A stretch of 64,000 bases of DNA, taken from the NCBI RefSeq assembly GCF_037023145.1, contig NZ_CP146091.1, positions 2,232,001 through 2,296,000 on the forward strand, read 5' to 3'. The notes under the pieces are model-generated. The model did not search any database. It was not told the origin of the DNA and was given only the letters and a program-made list of their open reading frames with translations. The stretch is from Ralstonia sp. RRA. Its GTDB lineage: Bacteria > Pseudomonadota > Gammaproteobacteria > Burkholderiales > Burkholderiaceae. The translations under genes and the position numbers were made by a program. Shown piece by piece: positions 11,042 through 19,670 of the stretch. How positions within the stretch are numbered: the stretch's first letter is position 1; every line of letters starts with the position of its first letter.

Positions 11042-11569
11042 CTAGTCTTCCAGCCGGTCGATGGCCTCGGCGGTGTCGCGTTCGATCTTTTCGATGAACA
11101 TCAGCTGGCGCACGGCATCGGCCGCTGCGGCGCTGTTGCCATCACCGTTGAGCAGACCGGATAGCGCCTGATAGCGGGCGCGCTTTTCCTTGCGCAGCAT
11201 GCCAAGCAGATCGTCCAGCGCGTCCACGTTGCGCTCGGCCTTGGCATCGCCCAGCGCTTCGCGCCACTCCATCTGCTGCATCAGGAACGCCGGCGGCATG
11301 GCCGTGTTGTTCTCGGCCTGCACGTCGATACCGCGTAGGTGCAGCAGATACGTCGCCCGCTTGAGCGGATCACGCAGCGTCTGATACGCCTCATTGGCAC
11401 GCGTGGCCCATTGCATGGCGACACGGCGCTCGGCGTCGCCCGCATGCGCGTAGCGATCCGGATGCGCCTGCGATTGCACGGTGCGGTACGCAGCGTTCAG
11501 CGCGTCGTCGTCGACCTCGAAATGTTCGGGCAGGCCGAAGAGGGAGAAATGCGTACTCGCAGGGTTCAT
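11042..11569 (-). CDS. hscB: J-domain co-chaperone HscB
   Basis: A 175-residue protein with an N-terminal J domain (about residues 5-75). It keeps the HPD tripeptide ([18 protein letters not shown]), which stimulates the HscA ATPase. A C-terminal three-helix domain that binds IscU follows ([24 protein letters not shown]). The family start [20 protein letters not shown] is clear. It sits between the DUF3565 gene and hscA. Confidence 0.97.
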   Translation of the reverse strand: MNPASTHFSLFGLPEHFEVDDDALNAAYRTVQSQAHPDRYAHAGDAERRVAMQWATRANEAYQTLRDPLKRATYLLHLRGIDVQAENNTAMPPAFLMQQMEWREALGDAKAERNVDALDDLLGMLRKEKRARYQALSGLLNGDGNSAAAADAVRQLMFIEKIERDTAEAIDRLED

Positions 11570-11603
11570 GAATAAAAAAAGCGGCCGCGCCGCCTTTGTG
11601 TTG

Positions 11604-11816
11604 CTACTCGACGGGGAATGTCGGAACCTCGCCCCGATCGCACTTCAGGCATTCCACCACCACGCCGATCTTGCTGGCCCGCCCCGCTTCCGTTTCAGTC
11701 CAGGGCCGCTGCTGCCAGGGCGGATCGTGGCGCATGTGCTGCCCATGTCCGCAAGCGAGACGGGCGACCCAGTGGCCTTCCTCGTCCCGCTCGAAACCGA
11801 CAATCGCTTGCTTCAA
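11604..11816 (-). CDS. DUF3565 small protein inside the isc operon
   Basis: A 70-residue protein read [20 protein letters not shown], then [19 protein letters not shown], and near the end [12 protein letters not shown]. This is the DUF3565 pattern, whose function is not established. Cys and His pairs (CGHGQHxRH and CxxC) look like a small zinc- or iron-binding knuckle. It lies 10 bases after iscA and 34 before hscB on the same strand, so it is almost certainly co-transcribed with the Fe-S machinery. A role in metal or cluster handling is an inference from position only. Confidence 0.85.
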   Translation of the reverse strand: MKQAIVGFERDEEGHWVARLACGHGQHMRHDPPWQQRPWTETEAGRASKIGVVVECLKCDRGEVPTFPVE

Positions 11817-11826
11817 TGTGCCCCGC

Positions 11827-12147
11827 TCAAACGCGGAACGACTCGCCGCAACCGCACTCGTCTTTCACGTTCGGGTTGTTGAACTTGAAACCTTCGTTCA
11901 ACCCTTCGCGTGCAAAGTCCAACTCGGTGCCATCGATGTACGGCAGGCTCTTCGGATCAACGATCACCTTGACGCCGTTGGATTCGAACACCTGGTCTTC
12001 GGCGGCAATCTCATCCGCATATTCGAGCTTGTAAGCCAAGCCCGAGCAACCGGTGGTCTTCACGCCCACGCGCAGGCCCACGCCCTTACCACGGCGGGTC
12101 AGGTAGCGGGTAACGTGCTGCGCGGCCTTGTCGGTCAGGGTGATCAT
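11827..12147 (-). CDS. iscA: A-type Fe-S carrier IscA
   Basis: A 106-residue A-type carrier that binds iron or an intermediate cluster and passes it to apo-proteins. The three conserved cysteines are visible: one in [15 protein letters not shown] and two in the C-terminal DECGCGESF. The N-terminus [16 protein letters not shown] and the length fit IscA. It follows iscU by 34 bases. Confidence 0.97.
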   Translation of the reverse strand: MITLTDKAAQHVTRYLTRRGKGVGLRVGVKTTGCSGLAYKLEYADEIAAEDQVFESNGVKVIVDPKSLPYIDGTELDFAREGLNEGFKFNNPNVKDECGCGESFRV

Positions 12148-12181
12148 GCTGCGTCCTTTCTATTGATGCTGGATACGCGGC

Positions 12182-12583
12182 TTAAGCAGCCTTCTGCTCG
12201 GCGGCGCCGTGCTTTTCCTTGTAGTCGGCCACGGCCGCCTTGATGGCGTCTTCCGCCAGGATCGAGCAGTGGATCTTCACCGGCGGCAGGGCCAGTTCTT
12301 CAGCGATAGCCGTGTTGCGGATTTCCAGCGCTTGGTCCAGCGTCTTGCCCTTCACCCACTCCGTCACCAGCGACGACGAGGCGATCGCCGAGCCGCAGCC
12401 GTAGGTCTTGAACTTGGCGTCTTCGATCACGCCTTGCTCGTTCACCTTGATCTGCAGCTTCATCACGTCGCCGCAAGCCGGTGCGCCGACCATGCCGGTG
12501 CCGACCGTGTCGTCGCCCTTTTCGAAGGAACCGACGTTGCGCGGGTTTTCGTAGTGGTCCAGAACTTGGTTGCTGTAAGACAT
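12182..12583 (-). CDS. iscU: Fe-S cluster scaffold IscU
   Basis: A 133-residue scaffold on which IscS-derived sulfur and iron form the cluster. The three ligand cysteines are in GAPACGDVMKL, KTYGCGSAIASSS and KIHCSILAEDA, with the conserved Asp two residues after the first. The LPPVK motif read by HscA precedes the third cysteine. The start MSYSNQVLDHYENPRNVGSF is the family N-terminus. Confidence 0.98.
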   Translation of the reverse strand: MSYSNQVLDHYENPRNVGSFEKGDDTVGTGMVGAPACGDVMKLQIKVNEQGVIEDAKFKTYGCGSAIASSSLVTEWVKGKTLDQALEIRNTAIAEELALPPVKIHCSILAEDAIKAAVADYKEKHGAAEQKAA

Positions 12584-12651
12584 TTCACACCTCTTTCAAT
12601 CGTTGGCTGGCGCGGAGGCGCCGTTTATCCGTTGTCCGTCAAACGCCGCGC

Positions 12652-13869
12652 TTAGTGCGCCGCCCATTGAATGCTGTTCAGATCCACGCCGTCCTTGTAC
12701 ATCTCCCACAGCGGGGACAGGTCGCGCAGCTTGCCGATCTTGCTCTTGAGCAGTTCGACCACGTAGTCGACTTCCTCTTCCGTGGTGAAGCGGCCCACCG
12801 TGAAGCGGATCGAGCTGTGGGCCAGTTCGTCGTTGCGGCCCAGGGCACGCAGCACATACGACGGCTCCAGCGAGGCCGACGTGCAGGCCGAGCCCGACGA
12901 CACGGCGACATCCTTGATCGCCATGATCAGCGACTCGCCTTCCACAAAATTGAAGCTGATGTTCAGGTTGTGCGGCACACGGGCTTCCATGTCGCCGTTC
13001 ACGTACACCTCTTCCATCGTGTTCAGGCCGCGATACAGGCGATCACGCAGCATGCGGATACGCTCGTTCTCAGTCGCCATTTCTTCCTTGGCGATGCGGA
13101 AGGCCTCACCCATGCCGACGATCTGGTGCGTGGCCAGCGTGCCCGAACGCATGCCGCGCTCATGGCCGCCACCGTGCATCTGCGCTTCGATACGGATACG
13201 CGGCTTGCGACGCACGTACAGCGCGCCGATGCCCTTCGGTCCATACGTCTTGTGTGCCGAGAACGACATCAGGTCGACCTTCAGCTTTTGCAGGTCAATC
13301 TCCACCTTGCCCGTCGCCTGCGCTGCGTCGACGTGGAAGATCACGCCCTTCTCGCGGCAGATCTCGCCGAGCTGTTCGATGTCCTGAATGACGCCGATCT
13401 CGTTGTTCACCATCATCACCGAGGCCAGGATGGTGTCCGGGCGGATGGCTCGCTTGAAGACGTCGATATCGATCAGGCCGTTGTCCTTCACGTCCAGATA
13501 CGTCACTTCAAAACCTTGGCGCTCCAGCTCACGCGTCGTGTCCAGCACAGCCTTGTGCTCGGTCTTGACGGTGATGATGTGCTTGCCCTTGCTGCTGTAG
13601 AAGTTGGCCGCGCCCTTGATCGCCAGGTTGTCGGACTCGGTGGCGCCGGACGTCCACACGATTTCGCGCGGATCAGCGTTCACCAGCGCGGCAACTTGCT
13701 CGCGCGCGGTCTCGACAGCTTTTTCAGCTTCCCATCCAAACGGATGGCTGCGCGATGCCGGGTTGCCGAAGCTCTCGCGCAGGTACGGGATCATCTTGTC
13801 GACCACGCGCGGATCCACCGGCGTCGTCGCGGAATAGTCCATGTAGATGGGAAGATGCAGGGTGCTCAT
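12652..13869 (-). CDS. iscS: Cysteine desulfurase IscS
   Basis: A 405-residue PLP enzyme that takes sulfur from L-cysteine as a protein persulfide. Visible features are the N-terminal [14 protein letters not shown], the cofactor histidine in KTEHKAVLD, the PLP lysine in [19 protein letters not shown], and the mobile-loop catalytic cysteine in [17 protein letters not shown]. The C-terminus ends [12 protein letters not shown], the IscU-binding tail. The start was placed at [12 protein letters not shown]; the longer frame upstream is not conserved. A second desulfurase with a different C-terminus lies at 45,316-46,812. Confidence 0.98.
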   Translation of the reverse strand: MSTLHLPIYMDYSATTPVDPRVVDKMIPYLRESFGNPASRSHPFGWEAEKAVETAREQVAALVNADPREIVWTSGATESDNLAIKGAANFYSSKGKHIITVKTEHKAVLDTTRELERQGFEVTYLDVKDNGLIDIDVFKRAIRPDTILASVMMVNNEIGVIQDIEQLGEICREKGVIFHVDAAQATGKVEIDLQKLKVDLMSFSAHKTYGPKGIGALYVRRKPRIRIEAQMHGGGHERGMRSGTLATHQIVGMGEAFRIAKEEMATENERIRMLRDRLYRGLNTMEEVYVNGDMEARVPHNLNISFNFVEGESLIMAIKDVAVSSGSACTSASLEPSYVLRALGRNDELAHSSIRFTVGRFTTEEEVDYVVELLKSKIGKLRDLSPLWEMYKDGVDLNSIQWAAH

Positions 13870-13953
13870 ATCTTGTCTGCCTTGTGTGGGGGGCGATGTT
13901 CTATATGTGGAGCTGGCGTCGTGGCCAGGCCTCACGCTAGCGCAGTCATGCAA

Positions 13954-14541
13954 TCACGACTGCGCCAGACTGAAGACGGAGTTGACCAGCGGTGCACGCT
14001 TGACCGGCTCGGCGGCCACCGACGTGGCCGGCGCATCAACGGCGCGGGCACGGGCCGGCGACCGTTCGCGACGTGCCGGACGCGCTTCACGCATGTCCTG
14101 AATCACTTCGGGTTGGCGTTCGCGCTGCTGGTCGACCAGGTTCTGCAGCGACACCGAATCGAGGTACTCGACCATCTTCTGGTTAAGCGTGGCCCACAGG
14201 TCGTGCGTCATGCAGCGGGCGGCATGCCCGTTGTGCTCCTCGCCGCCGCAGTTACCCTTGCCGCCGCACTGGGTGGCATCGAGGGGCTCATCCACAGCGA
14301 TGATGATGTCGGCAACGGTGACGTCGTCTGCACGGCGCGCGAGGCTGTAGCCGCCGCCCGGACCACGCACGCTTTCCACGATTTCGTGGCGGCGCAGTTT
14401 GCCAAACAGCTGCTCAAGGTACGACAGCGAAATCTTCTGACGCTGGCTGATGCCAGCCAGCGTGACCGGGCCCTGCTCTTGGCGCAGCGCCAAGTCAATC
14501 ATGGCGGTGACCGCGAAGCGGCCTTTGGTGGTCAATCTCAT
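13954..14541 (-). CDS. iscR: Fe-S responsive repressor IscR (Rrf2 family)
   Basis: A 195-residue regulator beginning MRLTTKGRFAVTAMIDLALR, the family start; the longer upstream frame runs through the promoter and was rejected. A winged helix (about residues 1-80) contains the SLSYLEQLFGKLRRHEIVES recognition region. The three cluster-ligand cysteines fall in the segment with CGGKGNCGGEE and CMTHDLW. The C-terminal extension after about residue 150 is basic and rich in Arg/Ala. Holo-IscR represses its own operon through type 1 sites; one is visible upstream. Confidence 0.97.
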   Translation of the reverse strand: MRLTTKGRFAVTAMIDLALRQEQGPVTLAGISQRQKISLSYLEQLFGKLRRHEIVESVRGPGGGYSLARRADDVTVADIIIAVDEPLDATQCGGKGNCGGEEHNGHAARCMTHDLWATLNQKMVEYLDSVSLQNLVDQQRERQPEVIQDMREARPARRERSPARARAVDAPATSVAAEPVKRAPLVNSVFSLAQS

Positions 14542-14573
14542 GGCGTCGGGGAAATACCTGATCGTTTTGCTCA

Positions 14574-14603
14574 AGTATAAAGGAACCCGACAAAATCGGT
14601 CAA
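14574..14603 (-). promoter_or_regulatory. isc operon promoter
   Basis: On the minus strand, TTGACC (complement of 14598-14603) and TATACT (complement of 14574-14579) are separated by 18 bases, a good sigma-70 promoter. It starts about 30 bases before the iscR ATG. Confidence 0.8.
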
Positions 14604-14607
14604 CTAA
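14583..14607 (-). promoter_or_regulatory. IscR type 1-like operator
   Basis: The 25 bases on the minus strand begin TTAGTTGACCGATTTTGTCG and agree with the E. coli type 1 consensus at 20 of 25 positions by my alignment. The site covers the -35 element, as expected for autorepression by [2Fe-2S]-IscR. Confidence 0.75.
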
Positions 14608-14848
14608 GGTGTCGGGGGATTCCGCGTCGCAGCAAGGGGATTTGCTGGTCCCACCTGGGTGGGCAACCGCGCGGCAGGCCGTATTGTGGACTAAAACAAT
14701 CAACCACGTCGGGTAGGGCTATCTCACCGCTCCCGCACCGCACCTAGCTAGCGCCATGCGCGAACCGGCGCCACTACGGGTTTTCCTTATGCTGCGCACA
14801 GCCTAAATTCATTGACTTTTGTTACGCACCCACCGAGACTGTCATATA

Positions 14849-14862
14849 CGCAAACGTTTGCG
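14849..14862. promoter_or_regulatory. LacI-type (RbsR) operator
   Basis: CGCAAACGTTTGCG is a perfect 14-bp palindrome with the central CG of LacI/PurR/RbsR-family operators, 105 bases before rbsB. The operon encodes a LacI-family regulator, the likely ligand. A TTGACT hexamer at 14,812-14,817 may be a -35 element, but no good -10 is visible at normal spacing. Confidence 0.8.
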
Positions 14863-14967
14863 AACGACGCGGCGCGATTGCCCTTAGGATTGGCTTACGA
14901 ACCCAAGAGTAGCGACGACCGCCTCTACCCAAGCCCCAGACAGGCCCCCTTTCCTGGAGGAGACACC

Positions 14968-15939
14968 ATGGATATCCGCCGTCGCCGCGCCCTTCAACTT
15001 GGCGCGGGCTCTGCTGCAGCCCTTGCTCTGCCCCTGCCTCTCATCTTCCAATCCTCGCTGGCGCGTGCCGCCAACCAGCCGCCCAAGGTGGCACTGGTGA
15101 TGAAGTCGCTGGCCAACGAGTTCTTCCTGACCATGGAGAACGGCGCGCGGGCCCACCAGAAGGCGCATGCCTCGGAATACTCGCTGCTGACCAACGGTAT
15201 CCGCGACGAAACCGATACCGGCGGCCAGATCCGCCTGGTCGAGCAGATGATCGTCGCGCGCGTGGATGCGCTGGTGCTGGCGCCGGCCGATTCCAAGGCG
15301 ATGGTGCCGGTGGTCAAGAAGGCGGTGGACGCGGGCATCCTCGTCATCAATATCGACAACCGGCTAGACCCGGCTGCACTCAAGGAAAAGGGCTTGAACG
15401 TGCCCTTCGTGGGCCCGGACAACCGCAAGGGCGCGCGCCTGGTGGGTGACTTTGTCGCCAAGTCGCTCAAACCGGGCGACGAGGTGGGCATCATCGAAGG
15501 CATTCCCACCACCACCAACGCCCAGCAACGCACCGCCGGCTTCAAAGATGCAGCCGAGGCCGCCAAGCTGAAGATCGCCAGCGTGCAATCGGGCGAATGG
15601 GAAATCGACAAGGGCAACAAGGTGGCCGCCGCCATGCTGCGTGCGCAGCCGGATCTCAAAGCCCTGCTGTGCGGCAACGACAACATGGCGATCGGCGCCG
15701 TGTCGGCCGTGCGTGCGGCGGGCAAGCTGGGCAAGGTGCTGATTGGCGGCTACGACAACATCGACGCCATCAAGGCCATGCTGGCCGATGGGCGCGTGAT
15801 TGCCACCGCAGACCAACACGCCGACCAGCAAGCCGTCTACGGCATCGAGACCGCCCTGAAGGCCCTGGCTGCCAAGACACCGCAGGCGAAGCTGTCGGGC
15901 GTGGTTGAAACGCCGGTCAACCTCGTCACGCGCACTTAA
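14968..15939 (+). CDS. rbsB: Ribose-type ABC transporter substrate-binding protein
   Basis: A 323-residue periplasmic sugar-binding protein of the ribose/galactose family. The N-terminus MDIRRRRALQLGAGSAAALA has a twin-arginine-like start and runs into a hydrophobic stretch ending near LARAANQ, a probable signal peptide. The mature part keeps the fold markers KSLANEFFLTMENGARAH, DALVLAPADSKAMVPVVKKA and VGIIEGIPTTTNAQQRTAGF, and the sugar-binding IGGYDNIDAIKAML. The start was placed at ATG 14,968 because GGAGGAG lies just upstream; the longer frame crosses the operator. Ribose is inferred from the operon, which ends in a ribokinase gene. Confidence 0.92.
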   Translation: MDIRRRRALQLGAGSAAALALPLPLIFQSSLARAANQPPKVALVMKSLANEFFLTMENGARAHQKAHASEYSLLTNGIRDETDTGGQIRLVEQMIVARVDALVLAPADSKAMVPVVKKAVDAGILVINIDNRLDPAALKEKGLNVPFVGPDNRKGARLVGDFVAKSLKPGDEVGIIEGIPTTTNAQQRTAGFKDAAEAAKLKIASVQSGEWEIDKGNKVAAAMLRAQPDLKALLCGNDNMAIGAVSAVRAAGKLGKVLIGGYDNIDAIKAMLADGRVIATADQHADQQAVYGIETALKALAAKTPQAKLSGVVETPVNLVTRT

Positions 15940-15969
15940 CTCGATCGACAAGGCAAGCCGCCGCCAGCC

Positions 15970-17550
15970 ATGTCTGCAGCCTACGAACCGCGCCCGCCGC
16001 TGCTGCGCGCGTCCGCCATCAGCAAGCACTACGCCGCCCCCGTGCTGCGCGAGATCGATCTCGACGTGCACGCGGGTGAGGTGCTTGCGCTGACGGGCGA
16101 GAACGGTGCCGGCAAGAGCACGCTCTCCAAGATCCTCTGCGGGCTGGAGACGGCAACCTCCGGTTCGATAACGCTGGCGGGCTCGGTGTACGCACCGGCT
16201 TCTCGCAGCGCGGCAGAGGCGCTGGGCGTGCGCATGGTGCTGCAGGAACTGAGCATGGTGCCCACACTCACGGTGGCCGAAAACCTGTTCCTCGGCCAAC
16301 TGCCGCGCCGCTTGGGCTTTGTCGACCGCCCCACCCTGCGCCGCCAGGCTGAGCAAGCGCTCGCACGTGTCGGCCTGGACCTCGATCCGTGGACGCCCGT
16401 AGACACGCTCGGCATCGGCCACCGGCAGATGATCGAGATCGCCCGTGCGCTGGCCAGCGCCTGCCGCGTGCTGATCCTCGATGAGCCGACCGCCATGCTG
16501 AGCGCGCACGAGAGCGCAACGCTGTTCACGCGGATCGACGCACTGCGCCGCGAGGGCGTGGCAATCATTTACATCTCACACCGGCTGGACGAGCTTGCCC
16601 GCATTGCCGACCGCATCGTCGTACTGCGTGACGGCAAGCTGATGGCCGATGCGCCGGCCGCCACCATTACGCAAGATGCGCTGATTCAGGCGATGGTCGG
16701 ACGGGACATCGCCGCCTCGTCCGAAGGCGAGCGTGCCGCACGCGAACCCTGGCGCGGTGACGGCGCTCCTGCCCTGCGCGTGACGGGACTCACACGCGCG
16801 CCGGCAGTGCGCGAGGTGTCGTTCGAAGTGGCGCCGGGCGAAATCTTCGGCATCGCCGGACTGGTGGGCGCGGGGCGCACCGAGCTACTGCGCCTGATCT
16901 TCGGCGCAGACCGCGCGGATGCAGGCACCATCGAAGCCGGCTCGCCGCTCAAACCGGTACGCATCCACTCTCCCGGCGACGCCGTACGCCAAGGCATCAG
17001 CCTGCTCACCGAAGACCGCAAGGACGAAGGCCTGATGCTGGGCCTGCCCATTGCCACCAACATCGCGCTGGGCAACATGCCGGGCGTAACCACGCGCGGC
17101 TGGCTGCAGCCTGCGCGTGAACGTGCTCTGGCACAGCGGCACATCGACGCCCTGCGTATCCGCTGCGCGGGGCCCGAGCAACCGGTGGGCGAACTCTCCG
17201 GCGGCAATCAGCAGAAGGTGGCAATTGCCCGCTGGCTGGAGCGCGATACCCCGGTGCTGCTGTTCGACGAGCCGACGCGCGGCGTGGACGTTGGCGCCAA
17301 GTTCGACATCTACGCCCTGCTCGACGCGCTGGCCGCACGCGGCAAGGCGCTCGTCGTGGTGTCCAGCGATCTGCGCGAGCTGATGCAGTTGTGCGACCGC
17401 ATCGGCGTCATGCGTGCCGGTCGTCTTACACATATCTTCCAGCGCGGCGGCTGGAGCCAGGATGCCCTGCTCGCTGCCGCTTTTGGTGAGTCGGGCGAAT
17501 CCAACCCGCCAGCCCCCAACGCATCTCCGGAGACTGCCGATGCGCTCTGA
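15970..17550 (+). CDS. rbsA: Ribose-type ABC transporter ATPase (two nucleotide-binding domains)
   Basis: A 526-residue duplicated ATPase that powers sugar import. The first domain has Walker A GENGAGKSTLSKIL near residue 43 and Walker B VLILDEPTAMLS; the second has the degenerate P-loop GLVGAGRTELLRLIFG, the signature LSGGNQQKVAIARWL and the Walker B-like LLFDEPTRGVDVG. This asymmetry is normal for RbsA/MglA. It follows rbsB by 30 bases and overlaps rbsC by 11. Confidence 0.95.
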   Translation: MSAAYEPRPPLLRASAISKHYAAPVLREIDLDVHAGEVLALTGENGAGKSTLSKILCGLETATSGSITLAGSVYAPASRSAAEALGVRMVLQELSMVPTLTVAENLFLGQLPRRLGFVDRPTLRRQAEQALARVGLDLDPWTPVDTLGIGHRQMIEIARALASACRVLILDEPTAMLSAHESATLFTRIDALRREGVAIIYISHRLDELARIADRIVVLRDGKLMADAPAATITQDALIQAMVGRDIAASSEGERAAREPWRGDGAPALRVTGLTRAPAVREVSFEVAPGEIFGIAGLVGAGRTELLRLIFGADRADAGTIEAGSPLKPVRIHSPGDAVRQGISLLTEDRKDEGLMLGLPIATNIALGNMPGVTTRGWLQPARERALAQRHIDALRIRCAGPEQPVGELSGGNQQKVAIARWLERDTPVLLFDEPTRGVDVGAKFDIYALLDALAARGKALVVVSSDLRELMQLCDRIGVMRAGRLTHIFQRGGWSQDALLAAAFGESGESNPPAPNASPETADAL

Positions 17551-18577
17551 CTCCACCCTGCCGCCGGCCGGTACCGACAACGCCCCACCGGCGGCTCCCC
17601 GCGCGGCGGTGGGCATGTCGCTTGGCACCATCGGTGGGCTACTGGCCGCGCTGATCGCCATGCTCGTGCTGTTCGGCACGCTGTCGCCAACGTTCTTCTC
17701 GCTGCCCACCTTCACCACCATCGCCAACGAGATTCCCGATCTGCTGGTGATGGCGGTGGGCATGACCTTCATCCTGATGATCGGCGGTATCGATCTATCG
17801 GTGGGCTCTGTGCTGGCGCTGGCGGCCTCGGTGCTGTCGATTGCCATGACCAAGCTCGGCTGGGGCGTACTGCCCGCGGCGCTGGCGGGCGTGCTGGTGG
17901 CAACGGCGGCCGGCGCGGTGACCGGCACGGTCACCGTGCACTGGGGCATCCCATCGTTCATCGTGTCGCTGGGTGTGCTGGAAATGGCCCGCGGCCTCGC
18001 CTACAGCCTGACCGATTCGCGCACCGCCTATATCGGCAGCGCGGTCGACTGGATGGCCAATCCGATTGCGTTGGGCATCGCACCGTCATTCCTGATTGCG
18101 ATTGCCGTCACGGTGATCGGCCAGATCGTGCTGGTGCGCACCGTGTTCGGGCGCTACCTCGTCGCCATCGGCACCAATGAAGAAGCCGTGCGACTGGCGG
18201 GCGTGAACCCGCGCCCCTACAAGATTGCAGTGTTCGCGCTGATGGGGCTGCTGGCCGGCCTGGCCGCGTTGTTCCAGGTATCGCGGCTGGAGGCAGCCGA
18301 CCCGAACGCGGGCGTCGGCATGGAACTGCAGGTCATCGCCGCTGTGGTGATCGGCGGCACGAGCCTGATGGGCGGGCGCGGCTCAGTCGCGCGCACGCTG
18401 TTCGGCGTGCTGATCATCTCGGTGCTCGAATCGGGCCTCGCACAGATCGGCGCCTCAGAGCCCACCAAACGCATCATCACGGGCGCGGTCATCGTTGCGG
18501 CCGTGGTCATGGATACGTATCGCAGCAGACGTAACAGCCGATCCGGCAGTCAATCCGGCCGTAGCAAGCAACATTAA
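17540..18577 (+). CDS. rbsC: Ribose-type ABC transporter permease
   Basis: A 345-residue inner-membrane permease of the BPD_transp_2 family, with about eight to ten hydrophobic helices. It has the family pattern VGMTFILMIGGIDLSVGSVLALAA and the EAA-like cytoplasmic loop GTNEEAVRLAGVNPRPYKIAVF, which contacts the ATPase. The start ATG 17,540 overlaps the end of rbsA, suggesting translational coupling. The C-terminus is basic and Ser-rich (RSRRNSRSGSQSGRSKQH). Confidence 0.94.
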   Translation: MRSDSTLPPAGTDNAPPAAPRAAVGMSLGTIGGLLAALIAMLVLFGTLSPTFFSLPTFTTIANEIPDLLVMAVGMTFILMIGGIDLSVGSVLALAASVLSIAMTKLGWGVLPAALAGVLVATAAGAVTGTVTVHWGIPSFIVSLGVLEMARGLAYSLTDSRTAYIGSAVDWMANPIALGIAPSFLIAIAVTVIGQIVLVRTVFGRYLVAIGTNEEAVRLAGVNPRPYKIAVFALMGLLAGLAALFQVSRLEAADPNAGVGMELQVIAAVVIGGTSLMGGRGSVARTLFGVLIISVLESGLAQIGASEPTKRIITGAVIVAAVVMDTYRSRRNSRSGSQSGRSKQH

Positions 18578-18596
18578 AGAGACAGAGGAGATCGTC

Positions 18597-19637
18597 ATGG
18601 CAACCATCAAGGACGTCGCAGCATTGGCTGGGGTTTCGTTCACCACCGTCTCACACGTCATCAACAACACCAGGCCGGTCAACTCGGAGACCCGCAAGCG
18701 CGTGGAAGAAGCCATTCGCGCCACACGCTATGTGCCCAGCGCGGTCGCACGCTCGCTCAAGCACCGGACCACGCGCACCATTGGCGTACTGGTACCGACC
18801 GCCACCAACCCATACTTTGCGGAGCTGGCACGCGGCATTGAAGACGTCTGTGCCGCCGCCGGCTACAGCGTCATCCTCTGCAACTCCGACGACGACCCGC
18901 GCAAGCAGCGCGACTACCTGCGCGTGCTGATGGAGAAGCGCGTGGACGGCATCATCGTCAGCAGCGCCGGGCCCGACAATGCGCTCATCGAAGCATTGGG
19001 AGAATCCGCCCTGCCCGTGGTCATGGTGGACCGCCCGACCGAAGGCATCCAGGCCGATCAGGTGCAGGTCGATCACGAAGAAGGTGCCTACATGGCAACC
19101 AAGCATCTGTTGGAGCTTGGCCACCGGCGCATTGCCTGCATCAGCGGGCCATCGGAGCTGAGCGTGACGGCTGGCCGCCTGGCAGGCTTCCACCGTGCAC
19201 TGCGCGAAGCCGGCGTGCCGGAAGCTTCCGCCCGCGTTGCCGAAGGCGATTTCACCAGCCCCGGCGGCTACCGCGCCGCGCGCCAGTTGCTGACCGAGGG
19301 CGAAATGCCCACCGCCATCTTTGCCAGCAACGACCTGATGGGCATCGGGGCCTTGCGTGCTGCGGCCGAGTTGGGCATCCCGGTGCCGAAGGCGCTTTCG
19401 ATCATCGGCTTTGATGACATCGAACTCAGCCGCTACGTCTATCCAGCGCTGTCCACGGTCGGCCAGTCGATCCGCCAGTTGGGTGAAACCACCGCTCAGA
19501 CGCTGCTCGAGCACCTGAGCGATGCCGCCATGCGCCATCCGGTCGACGAGCGGCAGGCGCGCCGCATTGTGCTGCCGCCGCGCCTGTCGCTGCGCGAGTC
19601 GACCGCAGAACCGGCGCGCCCGGCCCGCGCTGCTTAA
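18597..19637 (+). CDS. rbsR: LacI-family transcriptional regulator of the rbs operon
   Basis: A 346-residue LacI/GalR repressor. The helix-turn-helix is at the extreme N-terminus (MATIKDVAALAGVSFTTVSH), followed by the hinge helix PSAVARSLKHRTTRTIGVL and a periplasmic-binding-protein-like effector domain. ATG 18,597 is preceded by GAGGAG and gives the canonical start. The gene sits inside the operon, between rbsC and rbsK and 19 bases after rbsC, so the repressor is made with the genes it probably controls. The matching operator is the palindrome at 14,849. Confidence 0.93.
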   Translation: MATIKDVAALAGVSFTTVSHVINNTRPVNSETRKRVEEAIRATRYVPSAVARSLKHRTTRTIGVLVPTATNPYFAELARGIEDVCAAAGYSVILCNSDDDPRKQRDYLRVLMEKRVDGIIVSSAGPDNALIEALGESALPVVMVDRPTEGIQADQVQVDHEEGAYMATKHLLELGHRRIACISGPSELSVTAGRLAGFHRALREAGVPEASARVAEGDFTSPGGYRAARQLLTEGEMPTAIFASNDLMGIGALRAAAELGIPVPKALSIIGFDDIELSRYVYPALSTVGQSIRQLGETTAQTLLEHLSDAAMRHPVDERQARRIVLPPRLSLRESTAEPARPARAA

Positions 19638-19670
19638 GAACATCCACTCACTCTCTCAGCGTAGTCCGAC

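Larger units (their letters stand above)
14542..14967. other. Divergent regulatory region between isc and rbs operons
   Basis: This 426-base gap holds the isc promoter and IscR site at its left end and the LacI-type palindrome at 14,849-14,862 toward the right. The stretch from about 14,640 to 14,810 shows no gene or clear motif. Confidence 0.8.

Noticed and set aside
12481-14580. 699-codon open frame on the plus strand over iscU, iscS and iscR
   Set aside because: It is an antisense shadow of three well-conserved genes in GC-rich DNA and has the His/Arg/Val-rich composition of a frame artefact.
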